Shown one piece after another: positions 51,205-59,670 of a stretch of 64,000 nt of DNA. Each line of letters opens with the position of its first letter. Positions within the stretch are counted from its first letter, which is position 1. Source of the DNA: Sagittula sp048553715 (lineage in GTDB: Bacteria > Pseudomonadota > Alphaproteobacteria > Rhodobacterales > Rhodobacteraceae); assembly GCF_048553715.1 (NCBI RefSeq), contig NZ_JBLZNC010000006.1, forward strand, positions 186,001 through 250,000. Direction: 5' to 3'. The notes under the pieces were generated by a model. It had not been told where the DNA came from. It ran no database searches and saw nothing but the letters and a program-made list of their open reading frames with translations. The position numbers and the translations under genes were made by a program.

Positions 51205-51234
51205 TGGACAAAGGGGGCTGGGCTTCGATACTAT
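51205..51234 (+). promoter_or_regulatory. Probable sigma-70 promoter of hspQ
   Basis: TGGACA (51205-51210), an 18-base spacer and TACTAT (51229-51234) lie 25 bases before the hspQ start. The -35 is one change from TTGACA. No clear heat-shock (RpoH) promoter was seen. Confidence 0.5.
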
Positions 51235-51258
51235 AGGGCCAGATCAAAGGTGGAGCTT

Positions 51259-51585
51259 ATGCTGAAGACACGTGCAAAATATCACCTGGGACAGGTTGTC
51301 CGGCATCGCAAACATCCGTTTCGCGGTGTGGTGTTTGACGTGGATCCGGAATTCGCCAACACCGAGGAATGGTATGAATCCATCCCCGAGGAAGCACGCC
51401 CTGCCAAGGGGCAGCCGTTTTACCATCTGCTCGCAGAAAATGACCAAAGCTTTTACGTGGCTTACGTGTCCGAGCAGAACCTTGTGGCCGATTATTCCGG
51501 CGAGCCGGTCGACCACCCTGACATTCCCGACCTGTTCGGCAAATTCAACGATGGCAGCTACGAGCTGCATTTCGCGTTGAACTGA
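51259..51585 (+). CDS. hspQ: Heat shock protein HspQ
   Basis: A 108-residue HspQ/YccV-type protein: 'AKYHLGQVVRHRKHPFRGVVFDVDPEFANTEEWY' and 'QPFYHLLAENDQ' match the hemimethylated-DNA-binding-like fold. In enterobacteria HspQ is a specificity factor for Lon. The ATG at 51259 has a GTGGAG site; an earlier GTG or ATG is not needed. Confidence 0.93.
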   Translation: MLKTRAKYHLGQVVRHRKHPFRGVVFDVDPEFANTEEWYESIPEEARPAKGQPFYHLLAENDQSFYVAYVSEQNLVADYSGEPVDHPDIPDLFGKFNDGSYELHFALN

Positions 51586-51613
51586 TTCTCTCTCGCTCTC
51601 TCGTAGCAAGCCG

Positions 51614-51640
51614 AAGGCGGTCCTTTACAGGGCCGCCTTT
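51614..51640. terminator. Weak terminator hairpin between hspQ and ltaE
   Basis: A 10-bp stem AAGGCGGTCC / GGGCCGCCTT (one wobble) with loop TTTACA, then TAGCTTTT. The ltaE stop codon lies within the loop, so the stem overlaps the end of that gene. Confidence 0.45.
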
Positions 51641-52668
51641 AGCTTTTGCAGAAAGCAGTCGATGTCCGCATCCGTCAGGTTCCAGTCGCAAACCAGTCGC
51701 CCGCGCACCATGTCATCGGGACCGGCGTGGGCCGCGCGCATGTCGTAATACATCGCCCCTTCGGCCTGCAGCGCATCATGGATGCGGCGTGGTGCCTGAA
51801 AGTAGATCAGATTGGCAGGCGTCTGCGTCAGAATCTCGATGCCTTCGGCGCGCAGCCCCGCGACCAACCGCGCACAGCGGTCATTGGCGGATTGCGCCAG
51901 CGTCAGCCACAGACCGTCCCTGAGATAGCCGTTCATCTGCGCCGCGAGGTAGCGGTGTTTGGACAAAAGATGCCCTGACCGCATCCGGCGGAAGGGCAGG
52001 CCCTGCGCCCGCGCGGGATCAAAGAAAATCACCGCTTCCACCGCCATGCAGCCGTTTTTCGTGCCGCCGAAGACCGCCACGTCGACGCCCGCTTTCCACG
52101 TCATCTCCGCGGGGGTGCAGCCCAGATGGGCGCAGGCATTGGCGAACCGCGCGCCGTCCAGATGCACCAGCAGGCCGTTGTCATGGGCCTGTTTGGCCAG
52201 CGCCCTGATCTCGTCCAGCGTATAGACATTGCCGCGCTCGGTCGTGTTGGTCAGCGACAGCGCGCCGCGATCGAATTGATGCACGTCGCCGGTGTTCCAA
52301 AAGGACAGCGCATCGGACAGGGCGGCGGGGGTGATCTTGTCGTCTTTGCAGACCGGCACCAGTTTGGCCCCGCCGCTGTAGAATTCCGGCGCGCCGCATT
52401 CATCCACGTGGATGTGGGCCAGACCGGAGCAATAGACCGCCTGATAGGGCTGGACGATTGTCGCCAGCGCCAAAGCGTTGGAGGCGGTCCCCCCCGGCAT
52501 CAGGAAAACTTCGGCCTCCGGCGCCTCGAACAGATCCCGCAGGGCCGCACGCGCGGCGGTGGTGTGCGGATCATTGCCGTAGCCGTGGTGGTAGCCGGTG
52601 TTGGCCTCTGCCATGGCTTGCATCACTTGCGGGTGCACCGTTCCGGAGTTGTCAGAGGCAAAGAACAT
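51625..52668 (-). CDS. ltaE: Low-specificity L-threonine aldolase
   Basis: A 347-residue PLP enzyme of the beta-eliminating lyase/threonine aldolase family. 'FASDNSGTVHPQVMQAM', 'LMPGGTASNALAL', 'HIHVDECGAPEF', 'VHLDGARFANA' and 'VAVFGGTKNGCM' (PLP Lys) are diagnostic. It splits threonine or allo-threonine into glycine and acetaldehyde. It is the first gene in its direction; the YcgN gene lies upstream on the same strand, 30 bases away. Confidence 0.94.
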   Translation of the reverse strand: MFFASDNSGTVHPQVMQAMAEANTGYHHGYGNDPHTTAARAALRDLFEAPEAEVFLMPGGTASNALALATIVQPYQAVYCSGLAHIHVDECGAPEFYSGGAKLVPVCKDDKITPAALSDALSFWNTGDVHQFDRGALSLTNTTERGNVYTLDEIRALAKQAHDNGLLVHLDGARFANACAHLGCTPAEMTWKAGVDVAVFGGTKNGCMAVEAVIFFDPARAQGLPFRRMRSGHLLSKHRYLAAQMNGYLRDGLWLTLAQSANDRCARLVAGLRAEGIEILTQTPANLIYFQAPRRIHDALQAEGAMYYDMRAAHAGPDDMVRGRLVCDWNLTDADIDCFLQKLKAAL

Positions 52669-52698
52669 GGGCGGGCTCCTATTGATGGGGGTGGCGGC

Positions 52699-53169
52699 TC
52701 ACTGCGGCTCGTCGATGATGTGGTCTTCCCAATCTTCATCGTCGATGTCGAATTCCGGGACGGTCATGCCCTGCATGGACACGCCCGCGCGGTGAACGCT
52801 TTCGGGATCGCCAGAGACCAGCGGATGCCACGGGTACAGCGGTTTGTTGTTCCACAGCAGCTTGTAGGCGCAGGTTTCCGGCATCCAGTACAGGTGCTGG
52901 GGCAGGTTGTCCGCCGACAGCACGATACATTCCGGCACGAACTGGTGGCGGATGGGATATTGCGCGCAGCGGCAGGTGGCATCGTCGAACAGCCGACAAG
53001 CGATGCGGGTCAGGGCGACCTCGGCGGTGTCCTCGTCCTCGAGCTTGTTCATGCAGCATTTGCCACAGCCGTCACACAGCGCTTCCCATTCGTCTTTGGA
53101 CATCTCTGTCAGACGTTTGGATTCCCAGAAACGGGGCGGCAGATCGGGGCGGGCGATGGGGTCGGTCAC
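52699..53169 (-). CDS. YcgN family cysteine cluster protein (UPF0260)
   Basis: A 156-residue protein with 'ALCDGCGKCCMNKLED' (about residues 31-46) and further Cys in 'CRLFDDATCRCAQYP' and 'PETCAYK', the YkgJ/YcgN zinc or iron cluster set. The function is unknown. I chose the GTG at 53169: it overlaps the ribF stop in a GTGA, which suggests coupled translation, and it gives the usual start '(M)TDPIARPDLPPRFWE'. Confidence 0.87.
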   Translation of the reverse strand: MTDPIARPDLPPRFWESKRLTEMSKDEWEALCDGCGKCCMNKLEDEDTAEVALTRIACRLFDDATCRCAQYPIRHQFVPECIVLSADNLPQHLYWMPETCAYKLLWNNKPLYPWHPLVSGDPESVHRAGVSMQGMTVPEFDIDDEDWEDHIIDEPQ

Positions 53170-54098
53170 AGCGCGGCCAAAATGCTGCGGGCCTGCGCGC
53201 AATCCGCATCCATCTGTGTAATCAGCGCCTGCAGCCCGTCAAATTTCAGCTCCGGGCGGAGATATTCGACCAGCCCCACAGACAGGGTGCTGCCGTAAAG
53301 ATCGCCGGTAAAGTCGAACAGGAAGGTTTCGATATTGGGAACCTCGCCGTTGAACATCGGGCGCACACCGATGGAGGCCGCGCCATGATAGCTGCCCTTA
53401 TGCGGGCCGTCGCGCACGTCCACCAGCACCGCATAGACGCCGAATTTCGGCGGGTGCAGCCCCTCGATTGACATGTTCGCGGTGGGATAGCCCAACTCGC
53501 GGCCGCGTTGTTCGCCGCCGATCACCATGCCTTCGATGCGGTGCCAATGGCCCAGAAGCTGCGCGGCATCGCGGGGGCGGCCCTCGGTCAGCGCATGGCG
53601 GATCGCGGTTGAGGAGACCACCAGACCGTCTGTCTGCATCAGGTCGGCCACAGTCACGGTAAAGCCCATCTCGGCGCCATAGCGGGTCAGTTCTGTCACG
53701 GTGCCGGCACGGCCTTTGCCGAAACAGAAATCGGCCCCCACCACCACATTGCGCAGGCCCAGCCCTTTGCAGATGACACGTTCTGCAAATTCGCGCGGCG
53801 ACAGCGACGCCATCGCGGTGTTGAAATTCAGCTGATACAGCACATCCACGCCCAGCTTTTCCAGCCGCGCGGCGCGGGCCTCGGCGCTCATCAGGCGGAA
53901 GGATGGGGCATCGGGGGCAAAGTATTCGCGCGGGTGCGGCTCAAAGGTCATCACGCCCAATGGCGCATCGGGCAGCACCTTACGGGCCAGCGCGATGATG
54001 CCCTGATGGCCCCGGTGGACCCCGTCGAAATTGCCGATGGCCGCGCTGGCGCCACGGTCCTCGGCTTGGGTGTATTGGTAATCTCTGACGATGCGCAT
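53166..54098 (-). CDS. ribF: Bifunctional riboflavin kinase/FAD synthetase
   Basis: A 310-residue RibF. The N-terminal nucleotidyltransferase (about 1-185) has 'AAIGNFDGVHRGHQGII' and 'VSSTAIRHALTEG'; the C-terminal flavokinase has 'GRELGYPTANMSI' and 'GVYAVLVDV'. It converts riboflavin to FMN then FAD. The ATG at 54098 starts the conserved domain; upstream frame residues lie in the MocR gene gap. Confidence 0.95.
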   Translation of the reverse strand: MRIVRDYQYTQAEDRGASAAIGNFDGVHRGHQGIIALARKVLPDAPLGVMTFEPHPREYFAPDAPSFRLMSAEARAARLEKLGVDVLYQLNFNTAMASLSPREFAERVICKGLGLRNVVVGADFCFGKGRAGTVTELTRYGAEMGFTVTVADLMQTDGLVVSSTAIRHALTEGRPRDAAQLLGHWHRIEGMVIGGEQRGRELGYPTANMSIEGLHPPKFGVYAVLVDVRDGPHKGSYHGAASIGVRPMFNGEVPNIETFLFDFTGDLYGSTLSVGLVEYLRPELKFDGLQALITQMDADCAQARSILAAL

Positions 54099-54174
54099 AG
54101 CTTCGCAGTTAGAGCATTCGCGCCAAAGGGGAAACCGATTTTCTTGCGCTTTTTCATCGCGCAGGGGCGGTTGT

Positions 54175-55632
54175 TCAGAATGCGCCTGCGATGCGGGCAA
54201 TGCCCTCGGCGATGCGGTCGCGGGCAATAGAGCTGTATCCCAAACGGTAGTGATTGCGCGGCGCGTCCGGCCCGGCAAAGAACGGCTGGCCCGGTTCGAT
54301 CAACACGCCTTGGGCGCGCAAGGTCTGCGCCACTTCTGCCATGTCGCAGCCCTCTGGCCCGCGCATCCACAGGGCAGAGCCGCCATGCGGCGCCATGCCT
54401 GCGATGGTCAGCCCGTGTTCGTTGGCGGCGCGCTCTATCTCGGCGCGGCGGTCGGCCAGCGCGCGTCCGATCCGGCGGACCAGCGTGTCGTAATGGCCCA
54501 AGGATAGAAACCGCGCGACGGTGCGTTGCGTATGTCCGGGCGGGTGCCGCAGGACAGAGGCGCGCAGCGCACGGGCCTCGCGGATAAAGGGGGCGGCCCC
54601 CACCAGATAGCCAAGCCGCAAACCGGGGAAGAGCGATTTGGAAAAGCTGCCCACATAGATCACCCGCCCCGCATCATCGAGACTTTTGAGCGCGGGCGAC
54701 GGGGGTTTGAGATAGGCCATCTCGAATTCGTAGTCATCCTCGATCACCAGCGCATCCAAGTCGGCGGCGCGGTCCAGCAGCGCGGTGCGGCGTGCCATCG
54801 GCAGCGTTGTCGAGGTGGGGCATTGATGGCTGGGGGTGGTGTAGATGACCCGCGTGCCTTGCGGGATCGCGTCAGGCGGCAGGCCATCCGCGTCCACAGG
54901 GATCGGGGTAAGCTCCGCATGCACCTGATGCAGCAGGCGGCGCGTTGTGGGGTAGGCGGGATCTTCGACCGCCACCTTTTGGCCGCGCGCCAGCAGTTGG
55001 GTCGCCAGCCACAGGGCATTCTGTGCGCCCAGCGTGATCAGGATTTCGTCGGGATGGACGTGGATGCCCCGCCGCGGCAGGATCTGGCGGGCGATAAATT
55101 CGACCAACTCGGGATCGTCGGCGTCGAATTGATCCTGCGTCAGGGCGTTGAAATCCCGCGCCCCCAAGGCCTGCATTGCACACAGCCGCCAGTTGGCGTG
55201 ATCGAACAATGTCGGATCCACCTGACCGTAGACAAAGGGGTAGGGGTAGCGCGCCCAATCCGCAGGTCGTCCCATGTCAAAGGCCGGCCCATCAGCATAG
55301 CGCTGTGTCAGCTTTTGCGGCCAGTCGACGGTGCCCGCCTGTGGGCGCGGCGGGGCAAAGCGCGGCGGTTCCGGCGCCTCGTCCGAGACATAATACCCCG
55401 ACCGCCCCCGCGCCGACAGGTAATCATTGGCGACCAGTTCGGTATAGGCGGCGCTGACGGTGATGCGGCTCACGCCCAGATGGCGCGCCAAGGCACGGGT
55501 CGAGGGCAGCTTTTCCCCACGTGCGAACCGCCCCGACAGGATGCCCTGCGCCACCATCTGCTGGATGCGCGCATGCAGCGTGCCCTGCGCATCGCGCGAT
55601 AGATGGAAAACTTCGACAGGGATGGAGGCCAT
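54175..55632 (-). CDS. MocR-type PLP-dependent transcriptional regulator
   Basis: A 485-residue fusion of a GntR winged helix (about residues 10-80; 'RGEKLPSTRALARHLGVSRITVSAAYTEL') and an aminotransferase fold (about 110-480) with PLP lysine in 'VGSFSKSLFPGLRLGYLV'. MocR regulators bind PLP or a PLP-amino acid adduct and control vitamin B6, GABA or taurine genes. The target here is unknown; a divergent partner gene is absent, since YggS lies upstream on the same strand. Confidence 0.92.
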   Translation of the reverse strand: MASIPVEVFHLSRDAQGTLHARIQQMVAQGILSGRFARGEKLPSTRALARHLGVSRITVSAAYTELVANDYLSARGRSGYYVSDEAPEPPRFAPPRPQAGTVDWPQKLTQRYADGPAFDMGRPADWARYPYPFVYGQVDPTLFDHANWRLCAMQALGARDFNALTQDQFDADDPELVEFIARQILPRRGIHVHPDEILITLGAQNALWLATQLLARGQKVAVEDPAYPTTRRLLHQVHAELTPIPVDADGLPPDAIPQGTRVIYTTPSHQCPTSTTLPMARRTALLDRAADLDALVIEDDYEFEMAYLKPPSPALKSLDDAGRVIYVGSFSKSLFPGLRLGYLVGAAPFIREARALRASVLRHPPGHTQRTVARFLSLGHYDTLVRRIGRALADRRAEIERAANEHGLTIAGMAPHGGSALWMRGPEGCDMAEVAQTLRAQGVLIEPGQPFFAGPDAPRNHYRLGYSSIARDRIAEGIARIAGAF

Positions 55633-55683
55633 GGGATCAGCTTATTGTCGCAGCACCGCGCACGCAATCCGGCGCGCAGGGCG

Positions 55684-56337
55684 TCAGGTCGGCGTGCGTT
55701 CCCCGAAGATGGCAGAGCCCACGCGGATATGTGTCGCGCCAAAGGCAATCGCCTGCTCGAAATCGCTGCTCATGCCCATAGACAGGCCGGACAGCCCATT
55801 GCGCGCGGCGATCTTGGCCAGCAGGGCGAAATGCAGCGACGGAGTTTCGTCCACCGGGGGGATACACATCAGCCCGCGCACGGGCAGATCCAGCGCGCGG
55901 CATTCCGCGATAAAACCATCGGTCTCGGCGGGCAGAACGCCTGCTTTTTGCTCCTCGGCGCCGGTGTTGACCTGCACGAACAGGTCGGGGCAGGCGCCGG
56001 TTTCCTGTGCCAGCCGCGCGATGGCCTGCGCCAGCTTGGGGCGGTCAACCGAATGGATCGCGTCAAAGAACCCCATAGCGGCGCGCGCCTTGTTGCTTTG
56101 CAGCGGGCCGATCAGATGCAGTTCGATCCCGTCGAATTGGTCTTTGAACGGGGGCCAGCGGTCCTGAGCCTCTTGGACGCGGTTCTCGCCATAGACGCGG
56201 TGGCCCTCGGCCAGTACGGCCTCGACACGGTCGGCGGGCTGCACCTTGCTGACAGCGATCAGTTGCACATCGGCACGGTCGCGCCCGGCGTCGGAACAGG
56301 CCTTTGCGATGCGCGTTTCAATATCTGTCAGTCCCAT
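55684..56337 (-). CDS. YggS family PLP-binding protein
   Basis: A 217-residue PLP homeostasis protein. The cofactor lysine is in 'VQLIAVSKVQPADRVEA' (about residue 31), and 'YGENRVQEAQDRW', 'HLIGPLQSNKARA' and 'LSMGMSSDFEQAIAFGATHIRVGSAIFG' are typical. It has no known enzymatic role but controls free PLP. The ATG at 56337 has a GGGGAGA site and overlaps the end of the sulfotransferase gene. Confidence 0.93.
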   Translation of the reverse strand: MGLTDIETRIAKACSDAGRDRADVQLIAVSKVQPADRVEAVLAEGHRVYGENRVQEAQDRWPPFKDQFDGIELHLIGPLQSNKARAAMGFFDAIHSVDRPKLAQAIARLAQETGACPDLFVQVNTGAEEQKAGVLPAETDGFIAECRALDLPVRGLMCIPPVDETPSLHFALLAKIAARNGLSGLSMGMSSDFEQAIAFGATHIRVGSAIFGERTPT

Positions 56338-57788
56338 GGCGTGTCTCCCCAAGCGGTGATGAACGGGGCCAGTTCATCCGCATATCTGCGCCATGCGGCC
56401 CGGCGTCCGGTGTGGATCGGTTGGCGCACCTGCGCCAGACTAAGCGTTTTGACGCTGGTGTTTTGCGTGTGAAAGGCAAGGCAGCGATCATCCCACAGCA
56501 GGCCTGCGGCGTCGATCAACGCGCGCGCCTGAGGGTCGGGATCGCTGACCAGATCCTCGTAATGGATGGTGTGAATGCGTCCGGGCATCTGCTCCTGCCA
56601 CCACGCGACCTGCGCGCGAAAGGCTTTGATCTCCGTGGCGATGTGGCCAAGGTCATTGGCGTAGCGGTGCGTGCCGAGCCGAAAGGCATTGCGGTAGATC
56701 GACAGGGCGATGTCGCGCGGATCGCGGTGCACCACGATCAGCCGCGCCTGTGGCAGACAGGCGGCAATCAGGCCAAAGATCAGCTGGCTGCGAATGGATT
56801 TATCGGTGACCACCCCTTGTGTGGCCTGCGTTTCGCGGCGCACCAAACGGGCGTAGCTGTCGGCAAAGGCTGTGCGTTGGTCGGCAAGGATGGCATCAAG
56901 ATGCGGCATCTGATCGGCCGTCCCGAAAAGCCTGCGGGATTCGCGCAAGGCGTGTCCCATCTCGCCACCGGCTGTGGCCTGCGGATGCGCCGCGATGATC
57001 TGCTCCACCAGCGTTGTGCCGGAGCGGGGCATTCCGGTGACAAACACGGGCGACAGCTCTGCCGTGTCCGTTGGCGGCGAGAGATCCGCCCCGTCCTGGG
57101 CGCGCTGATAGGCCTGCCATTCCGCCGCGCGGGCATCCATGTCGGCGGGGGCCAGACGGGCCTGTGCTGCATTCGCCGCGTCCAGATAGCGGAACACCTG
57201 ATCGTTGGCGCCTGTGTCCTCGGCCGCCTTGGCCAGCGCGAAGCCAAGGTTCATACGGCCATGATCGTTCAGACGCTTGTCCGACCACAGCTTGCGCGCC
57301 TGCGCCAGCAGCGGCTCCCCCTTGAACGCCTTGGTCACCGCAAAGAGCATGCGATACAGCTCGCTTTCCTGCGGGTGCTTTTTCAGCAGTTTGCGCAGCA
57401 GCGTTTCCGCCTCGTCAAAGCGCCCGTGGCGTTGCAGGGCCAGCGCCTTGTCCGCGCGGGGCTTGATGTCCTTGGGGGCCAGCGCGATGCGCGCATCATG
57501 CAGGGCCAGCACGCGGTCGGTGTCCCCCAACAGGTCAAAGATCTGGAGGGCCAGATCGATAAGGGCAGGGCTGTCGGGGCGTTTGGTCAGGGCGGCGTCA
57601 ATGGCCTTGGCCGCGGCGGGACTGTCGCCAAGACGGTCGAGCGCGCGGGCGAGTTGGAAATTCACCTCGGGCGCATGGCCGGTGGGCAGCAGCAGACTGC
57701 GCAACAGGGCGGCGGCCTTATCGGGCTGGCCGGTGCGGATCATGGACTGGGCCTGATCGAACTGCGCCTTGATCTGAGAGGGGGTCAT
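56328..57788 (-). CDS. Sulfotransferase family protein with N-terminal TPR repeats
   Basis: A 486-residue protein. Residues 1-210 form tetratricopeptide-like helical repeats ('PDKAAALLRSLLLPTGHAPE', 'GRFDEAETLLRKLLKKHPQE'). The C-terminal half is a PAPS-dependent sulfotransferase: 5'-phosphosulfate loop 'VFVTGMPRSGTTLVEQII' and 3'-phosphate region 'ARLIVVHRDPRDIALSIYRNAF'. The acceptor is unknown. The start at 57788 avoids an upstream 19-codon extension into the porin terminator. Confidence 0.88.
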   Translation of the reverse strand: MTPSQIKAQFDQAQSMIRTGQPDKAAALLRSLLLPTGHAPEVNFQLARALDRLGDSPAAAKAIDAALTKRPDSPALIDLALQIFDLLGDTDRVLALHDARIALAPKDIKPRADKALALQRHGRFDEAETLLRKLLKKHPQESELYRMLFAVTKAFKGEPLLAQARKLWSDKRLNDHGRMNLGFALAKAAEDTGANDQVFRYLDAANAAQARLAPADMDARAAEWQAYQRAQDGADLSPPTDTAELSPVFVTGMPRSGTTLVEQIIAAHPQATAGGEMGHALRESRRLFGTADQMPHLDAILADQRTAFADSYARLVRRETQATQGVVTDKSIRSQLIFGLIAACLPQARLIVVHRDPRDIALSIYRNAFRLGTHRYANDLGHIATEIKAFRAQVAWWQEQMPGRIHTIHYEDLVSDPDPQARALIDAAGLLWDDRCLAFHTQNTSVKTLSLAQVRQPIHTGRRAAWRRYADELAPFITAWGDTPWD

Positions 57789-57825
57789 GCCGGTCCTGAC
57801 TGTGTCATGCCCCGTGCTTGAACCA

Positions 57826-57856
57826 AAAGAAAAGAGCGGACGCAAGCGCCCGCTCT
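57826..57856 (-). terminator. Rho-independent terminator of the porin gene
   Basis: On the minus strand AGAGCGGGCG-CTTG-CGTCCGCTCT forms a strong hairpin followed by a T-rich run (TTTTCTTTTGG). It ends 26 bases after the porin stop. Confidence 0.85.
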
Positions 57857-57881
57857 TCCCTAAGCCGAATGGCTGGTGTCC

Positions 57882-58820
57882 TTAGAAGGACATTGCCAGA
57901 CCCAGCGAGAAGTTGTCACGCTCTTCGCCGTCAGCGTAACCAGCCTGAACTGCCAGACCGCCGCCGAGGTCGTAGGTCGCAACCAGTGCGTAACCGTCGG
58001 TCTCTTCGCCGTCCACGTCATAGACGCCGTAGTTGGCGGCCAGACCCAGAGCGTTCATTTCGTAACCCAGACCGATGCCGGTGTAAGTCTGCTCTTCCAG
58101 ACCTGCGCCCCATGCTTCGGAGTAGTTCACAGCAACTTTCAGGCCGTTGGCCAGAGTTGCGTCTGCGGACACGCCGAGGATCTCGTCGTACTGAGCAACG
58201 CCATCGTTCTCGTCGTCACGGGTCTGGTAACCCAGGCCCAGGCCAACTGCGGTGCCAGCGAAGTCTGCGGTGTACTTCACACCAACGCCGTAAACAGCGT
58301 CGTCGTCGCCATCGTCGTCCATTTCAGCGGAGATCGCAGCTGCGAAGTCAGCGAAGGAGTAGGTTGCGCGAGCAACTTGACCGTCGAAGGTGCCGTCGAA
58401 GCCGGAGTTGCCGTTGTAGCCGGCGTGATCGGTTTCGGTGTCGTCGATGGTGCCGCCGACCAGAGCAGTTTCCTGCAGGGCCCAGTCGAATGCGCCGTCG
58501 GTGTCGCCCATGTCCAGACGTGCGTTGCCGTAGGCCAGGAACCAGGTTGCGCCGTCATCGTCTTGGCCGTTCAGTGTGTTGTCGCCCTCGTCGAGGTCGA
58601 TTTTCGCACCGAAGGTCAGGCCGTTGTCTGCTTCGCCGGTCATGGTGAAGACGACTTCGACGTCGGTGAAGAACTGGGTTACGCCGCTGTCATCGGAAGC
58701 AGTTGCATAACGCTCACCGCCGACGATACCAACTTCTGCGGAGCCGGAGACAGTCACTTCTGCTGCGGCTGCGCCTGCAAAACCGACCAGTGCGGTGGTC
58801 GCGAACAGGATGTTTTTCAT
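57882..58820 (-). CDS. Outer-membrane porin
   Basis: A 312-residue protein with a signal peptide (residues 1-20, ending AAAA before EVTV) and a predicted 16-strand beta-barrel: alternating short strands such as 'FGAKIDLDEGD', 'YSFADFAAAISAEM', and the C-terminal 'FSLGLAMSF' ending in Phe, the outer-membrane insertion signal. It is highly acidic (loops such as 'EMDDDGDDDAVYG'), as in marine alphaproteobacterial porins. The ATG at 58820 follows a GAGGG site. The 268-base upstream gap suggests a long leader. Confidence 0.9.
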   Translation of the reverse strand: MKNILFATTALVGFAGAAAAEVTVSGSAEVGIVGGERYATASDDSGVTQFFTDVEVVFTMTGEADNGLTFGAKIDLDEGDNTLNGQDDDGATWFLAYGNARLDMGDTDGAFDWALQETALVGGTIDDTETDHAGYNGNSGFDGTFDGQVARATYSFADFAAAISAEMDDDGDDDAVYGVGVKYTADFAGTAVGLGLGYQTRDDENDGVAQYDEILGVSADATLANGLKVAVNYSEAWGAGLEEQTYTGIGLGYEMNALGLAANYGVYDVDGEETDGYALVATYDLGGGLAVQAGYADGEERDNFSLGLAMSF

Positions 58821-59088
58821 TGTTTCCCTCATGTGTTCAAAGGCACGTACCAAGCCGTTGCCGGCTGTGATGACGTTTCTATGCGCCCCCCGACCCTTTG
58901 TTTGCAAGCCGGACCAAAACCGCAGCGGTCCAAAGCGAATTTGTGATGCGCAATTGCCACAAGGTTTGCGTCGGTCCGGTTTTATTACATAGAATTGGGC
59001 AGAAACCTGCCGACGACTGATGGGTTGCCGGTGACGGGCTGTCGCATTAATGAAATGGCAACAGGCATTCTCGGTGGGAGTAGATAAC

Positions 59089-59616
59089 ATGACACAGCGT
59101 CCCGCGTCCGCGCGTATTTTGCTGGGCACAGGCATGGCGGTGATGCTGCTGGCCACGGCCTCTTGTGGTTTGACCGGCAATCGCGGCACCCGCGCCCCGG
59201 TTGAGACCCCGACATCGGACGAAATCCTTGCCGAGACGGCAGAGCGTGAAGGTACGGCCCGTGGGCGGTCACGCTCTACCCTTGCGGATCTGTTCAAGCC
59301 ACGTGGCGATCAGGGGCAGATCGGTGCGGTGAACAAATACATCTGGACCGCGTCGCTGGAGGTTCTGAATTTCCTGCCTGTGGAAACAGTCGACCCCTTC
59401 ACCGGCGTGATTACCACGGGCTTTGGTACGCCTCCGGGTGGCGGTCAGGCCTATCGCGCCACCATTCTGGTGAATGATCCGGCGCTGGATGCGCGGTCCT
59501 TGAACCTTGCGCTGATGACACGCAGCGGTCCGGCCTCTGCATCGACCGTGCGCGCGATCGAGGATGCGATCCTGACCCGCGCGCGCCAGCTGCGCGCCCG
59601 TGACGCCAAGCTGTAA
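59089..59616 (+). CDS. DUF3576 domain-containing lipoprotein
   Basis: A 175-residue predicted lipoprotein (lipobox LLATASC at about residue 25) followed by a disordered linker and the DUF3576 domain ('VNKYIWTASLEVLNFLPVETVDPFTGVITTGF'). The function is unknown. In related genomes this gene sits next to leuS; here two genes lie between them. The ATG at 59089 has a GGGAG site. Confidence 0.87.
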   Translation: MTQRPASARILLGTGMAVMLLATASCGLTGNRGTRAPVETPTSDEILAETAEREGTARGRSRSTLADLFKPRGDQGQIGAVNKYIWTASLEVLNFLPVETVDPFTGVITTGFGTPPGGGQAYRATILVNDPALDARSLNLALMTRSGPASASTVRAIEDAILTRARQLRARDAKL

Positions 59617-59640
59617 GGCCTCGGCCATAGCGCGACCCAA

Positions 59641-59665
59641 ACCCGGCCCCATGGCCGGGTTTTTT
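59641..59665 (+). terminator. Rho-independent terminator after DUF3576 gene
   Basis: A perfect 8-bp stem ACCCGGCC / GGCCGGGT with loop CCAT is followed by five T residues. The convergent glycosyltransferase gene ends six bases later. Confidence 0.9.
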
Positions 59666-59670
59666 ATGCG